Origin: a virus
Length of the DNA stretch: 49,015 nucleotides
IMG/VR virus record: IMGVR_UViG_3300033388_005071
Span: 1-49,015 of that record
Reading direction: 5' to 3' (one strand)
Shown: one piece after another, positions 46,577 to 49,015 of the stretch
How positions within the stretch are numbered: the stretch's first letter is position 1
Layout of the letters: every line of letters starts with the position of its first letter
The notes under the pieces: model-generated
Seen by the model: only the letters and a program-made list of their open reading frames with translations
Database searches by the model: none
What the model was told of the DNA's origin: nothing
Position numbers and translations under genes: made by a program

Positions 46577-46897
46577 ATGAAGATAGTTATTAATGGTGGT
46601 TATGGTGGTTTTGGTATCTCATGGGATACATTCTTTTATTTAGCAGAACGCAACCATCCATTTGTTGAGGATATGTTTGAAAAATGGGCTGAACCAGGGG
46701 TTGAAGAGTTTTATATAGACGACCCCGAAAGAGATGACCCGATGCTTATTTTTGCTATAGAGGAGCTTGGAAGTGATATTGCCTCTGACGATTATGCAGA
46801 ATTGAAGGTTGTTTCTATCCCAGATGGAGTTGATTGGGTAATAGAAGAATATGATGGGTGGGAGACTATCGCTGAGAAGCATAGGACATGGGGGTAA
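46577..46897 (+). CDS. Conserved phage protein, 106 aa
   Basis: MKIVINGGYGGFGIS at the start, DDPMLIFAIEELG in the middle and VDWVIEEYDGWETIAEKHRTW at the end: a pattern seen in many phage hypothetical proteins of unknown function. Strong AAAGGAGG site next to the palindrome at 46549. Confidence 0.75.
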   Translation: MKIVINGGYGGFGISWDTFFYLAERNHPFVEDMFEKWAEPGVEEFYIDDPERDDPMLIFAIEELGSDIASDDYAELKVVSIPDGVDWVIEEYDGWETIAEKHRTWG

Positions 46898-46901
46898 TAA
46901 A

Positions 46902-47264
46902 ATGAACCTAAAAGAATTTTTAAAGGATGAGAGACCCCACTACCGTAGGTTATTTATAGAATTATGTAAGCGAGTGGGGGCAAAACTTGAGAATGTGGAG
47001 CTAATAAAAGAAGATGACAAGTGGGCTTTCCCTCATGGGGCATATACCTGGACTATAGAAGAAGAAGATAGTTATAAAGATTGGCTTGTGGAGTATATTT
47101 ACAAGTATCGGAGGAAATTTAAGATAGGGTACGCTTCTAAGAAATGGATACGAGACAGAGAGGCTTCTATGTTTATCCTACAGTATTCCTGGGAATATAA
47201 GGATACCCCTGCTAGTAGAGAGTTTTTTGATGCGATTAAAAAGGATTTTAGGGGGCTCGAGTGA
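46902..47264 (+). CDS. Hypothetical protein, 120 aa
   Basis: Starts MNLKEFLKDERPHYRRLF (GGGGG site); rich in Lys, Tyr and Trp. No family recognised. Its last bases overlap the GTG start of the next gene. Confidence 0.65.
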   Translation: MNLKEFLKDERPHYRRLFIELCKRVGAKLENVELIKEDDKWAFPHGAYTWTIEEEDSYKDWLVEYIYKYRRKFKIGYASKKWIRDREASMFILQYSWEYKDTPASREFFDAIKKDFRGLE

Positions 47265-48523
47265 GTAAAACAGATAGGTTAGCAAACTTACTTAACGAAT
47301 CTGGGTGGCTAACTAAGCGTTGGGCGAGGGGGGAGGATACTAACCATTTACGGAAAGATTGCAACCAGGATATAGCAGAACTTATCTTTCCAATAAAAGA
47401 GGAACCAGGGGATTGGAAACCTTATTTTCCAGGCAGGAAAGAGATACTTGATATGCGTGTTTTCGATGAGTATCGTATTAACTATATGAGTCTTATTGGT
47501 TGGATGTATAGGAATATAGATGAGTACCCCAATATGGTTAGGCAACAAGCGTATGAGTTAGCCAGAAGAACACGTATCTCTGGAGCTAAGTATTTACGTA
47601 CATTTCTTATCAATGGTTCAAGAGCTAAAAGCGAGAAATATATTATGGATGCTTTACCCTGGGAAATTATAAAGGGAAAAATAGATTTTAGTATCCCAAA
47701 TAAGACCTGGTGGAATGTTGCTGAAATACTAGAGAGAGCTTGTAAATACTGGGGAATCCACCATATGCCCACCTATCGCTTGGCAAGATATAACCGAGAT
47801 ATTTTCAGGGCTAAATGGAATAGGTCTGAAATAGAGGGTGAATGGAGCGATGGTTCAATTATAGAAACGATAGATTTAATGCGGGATTTTATGTATATGC
47901 AGAAATATGTGCGTGGAGCCTCATATAAGTCATCATTTGAATTTATCAATGAGCCGGATTGCAGAAATAATAAAGATAAATTGGGGATGATAGCCGATTA
48001 TCATTTAAAGCTATGGGAAGGGGTCGAGGATTTAACTGATATTAGCAAGGCTATGACCTGTTCTGGTTCTTGTGAGGGGGCGCATGCTAATTTGATAGAG
48101 AGAAGCCATAGTTTTGGTAGAGATTTTGGTGACGATAAGTTTAAAACAAGGAGAGTTACTCCAGAGCATCACGGCATAAGCACAAAGAAGAGCCTCGTTG
48201 ACTCTGGGTTTGAGACCCCTAATGGGTTGGGGAATGGATGGAATAAACTGGCGTACAATGAAGATGGTTCAAGAGATGGCGGCTATTCTCCTATACCGTG
48301 GACATCATTCAGGCAAGCTGATAGCGAGGAGCTGTATGAAATGCTAGAGTATGGCTATACAAGGTGTGCGCATAAGAAAAAGAAGTTTATCTTCACAGCA
48401 TTCTGTATGGATGTACTGCGGAAAGATACAGATGGTATCGCTAAAGAGGAATTTGATAAGCAACAGATGGATTCTATGAATTGGGATAGACTCGGGCAGT
48501 ATCGTGAGATGAGAGAGGGGTAA
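47261..48523 (+). CDS. Glycoside-hydrolase-like protein (TIM-barrel type), 420 aa
   Basis: The stretch SSFEFINEPDCRN (Glu231) looks like the NEP motif of clan GH-A enzymes; preceding and following segments alternate helix and strand as in a barrel. A second catalytic Glu is not obvious. It lies in an early operon, not beside the fibre, so it may act inside the cell or on a polysaccharide; the fold call is moderate. GTG start, GGGGG site, GTGA overlap. Confidence 0.45.
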   Translation: MSKTDRLANLLNESGWLTKRWARGEDTNHLRKDCNQDIAELIFPIKEEPGDWKPYFPGRKEILDMRVFDEYRINYMSLIGWMYRNIDEYPNMVRQQAYELARRTRISGAKYLRTFLINGSRAKSEKYIMDALPWEIIKGKIDFSIPNKTWWNVAEILERACKYWGIHHMPTYRLARYNRDIFRAKWNRSEIEGEWSDGSIIETIDLMRDFMYMQKYVRGASYKSSFEFINEPDCRNNKDKLGMIADYHLKLWEGVEDLTDISKAMTCSGSCEGAHANLIERSHSFGRDFGDDKFKTRRVTPEHHGISTKKSLVDSGFETPNGLGNGWNKLAYNEDGSRDGGYSPIPWTSFRQADSEELYEMLEYGYTRCAHKKKKFIFTAFCMDVLRKDTDGIAKEEFDKQQMDSMNWDRLGQYREMREG

Positions 48524-48527
48524 TGAG

Positions 48528-48755
48528 ATGACAATACCATTGTGGTGTAAAATACTTATATTAATTCTTACCTTAGCGGTTGCTTACGCAGGATGGAATT
48601 ATATTAGAATATTCTACGGGAAAAAATATTACAAAAGAATGATGTATCACCTTACGATAGTTAATTTATCTGAAAAAGAAGGACATGCCGGTGTGAAAAA
48701 GTTTATGGATGAAAATCCAGAACTTGTTAAAAGGTATGCCAGTGGGGGAGAATAA
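48528..48755 (+). CDS. Membrane-anchored protein, 75 aa
   Basis: One N-terminal transmembrane helix (about residues 6-24, WCKILILILTLAVAYAGW), then a basic patch and a polar tail. GAGGGG site. Coupled to the next gene by TAATG. Function unknown. Confidence 0.65.
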   Translation: MTIPLWCKILILILTLAVAYAGWNYIRIFYGKKYYKRMMYHLTIVNLSEKEGHAGVKKFMDENPELVKRYASGGE

Positions 48756-48958
48756 TGAATGAAGAAAGATATCAAAAATATCAAACCTGTAGCTATTGCC
48801 ACAGAAGATTAAATACTAATAAATATGGAATGATTAGATTCCAAGGAGGGGGTGACTCGGGCAGGGAAACAGATGATATAAATACAAGGTATATTTGTGT
48901 AGATTGCGTGATTGCAGCGATGGATAGTTCGGCTGTTTTGAAAAATCGGGGAAAATAA
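48755..48958 (+). CDS. Zinc-ribbon protein, 67 aa
   Basis: CSYCHRR and CVDC pairs about 35 residues apart, with a Gly/Asp-rich middle (FQGGGDSGRETDD). Its last 19 codons, counting the stop, are repeated at 1-57. Coupled at both ends. Function unknown. Confidence 0.7.
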   Translation: MNEERYQKYQTCSYCHRRLNTNKYGMIRFQGGGDSGRETDDINTRYICVDCVIAAMDSSAVLKNRGK

Positions 48959-49015
48959 TGAAACAAAGAATAGTGACTAAAGATGAGTTGTGGTTGGAAT
49001 ATAAGAAAGCTATAG
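48902..49015. repeat. Terminal direct repeat, right copy
   Basis: Identical to 1-114. See the left copy. Confidence 0.9.
48958..49015 (+). CDS. 5' end of 76-aa hypothetical protein (complete at 57-287)
   Basis: First 19 codons of the gene, cut by the end of the window; the same bases as 57-114. Confidence 0.85.
   Translation, partial: MKQRIVTKDELWLEYKKAI

Noticed and set aside
1-49015. Integrase, repressor or attachment site indicating a prophage
   Set aside because: No recombinase or repressor-like protein was recognised and the repeat at the ends is a circular overlap.

Overview
The window is a complete tailed-phage genome assembled as a circle. Its first and last 114 bases are identical, so the unique length is 48,901 bp, and the junction falls inside two coding regions. 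The gene set (small and large terminase, portal, acidic scaffold, major capsid protein, short-tail adaptor and nozzle-like proteins, fibre, several internal or ejection proteins, and no sheath, tube or tape measure) suggests a podovirus-like particle. I see no integrase, repressor, RNA polymerase, DNA polymerase or primase, so it is probably lytic and depends on host polymerases. The sequence is AT-rich by eye, has strong AGGAGG-type ribosome sites, tightly overlapping genes, and sigma70-like promoters (TTGACA-N17/18-TATRNT). The host is a bacterium with ordinary sigma70 promoters and Shine-Dalgarno initiation; I cannot name it.

Layout. (1) 576-8098, minus strand: an operon from a promoter at 8253-8281. 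It holds small unknown and membrane proteins, then a peptide or amide-ligation module: zinc-ribbon protein, glutamine-synthetase-fold amidoligase, class II glutamine amidotransferase, coiled-coil protein and ATP-grasp ligase. (2) 8644-9721, minus: a short operon from a promoter at 9858-9886, ending in a strong terminator at 8606-8639. (3) 10221-38310, plus: tRNA, small early-late genes, a structured RNA, terminase, head genes, adaptor, fibre, internal virion proteins, and lysis genes (M15 endolysin, holin candidate, spanin-like protein). (4) 38296-45234, minus: replication and nucleic-acid genes (DnaB-like helicase, DEDD exonuclease, Cas4-like nuclease, OB-fold protein, two HNH proteins, zinc-ribbon proteins) from promoters at 45003-45031 and 45254-45282. 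(5) 45487-48958 and across the circle to 489, plus: metallophosphoesterase, conserved small proteins, a glycoside-hydrolase-like protein and an FmdB-type zinc ribbon, ending in a bidirectional terminator at 526-556.

Regulation. Seven promoters of one family drive all operons. At every one an ATG lies 6-9 nt after the -10 box, at or next to the expected transcription start, and the metallophosphoesterase gene appears truly leaderless. A palindrome TTCCAAC-N1-3-GTTGGAA recurs five times (once with a shortened, imperfect arm), three of them in control regions. Two divergent control regions (9887-10220 and 45283-45486) separate the operons; the second has direct repeats, palindromes and a very AT-rich stretch and is the best origin candidate.

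The most interesting parts are the amidoligase/ATP-grasp/glutaminase cluster, the promoter-coupled leaderless ATGs, a tRNA that seems to have been inserted into a leaderless gene start with a duplicated 14-bp flank, a multi-helix RNA just before the terminase genes, and matching Gly-to-Ile changes in the Walker A motifs of both the terminase and the replicative helicase.
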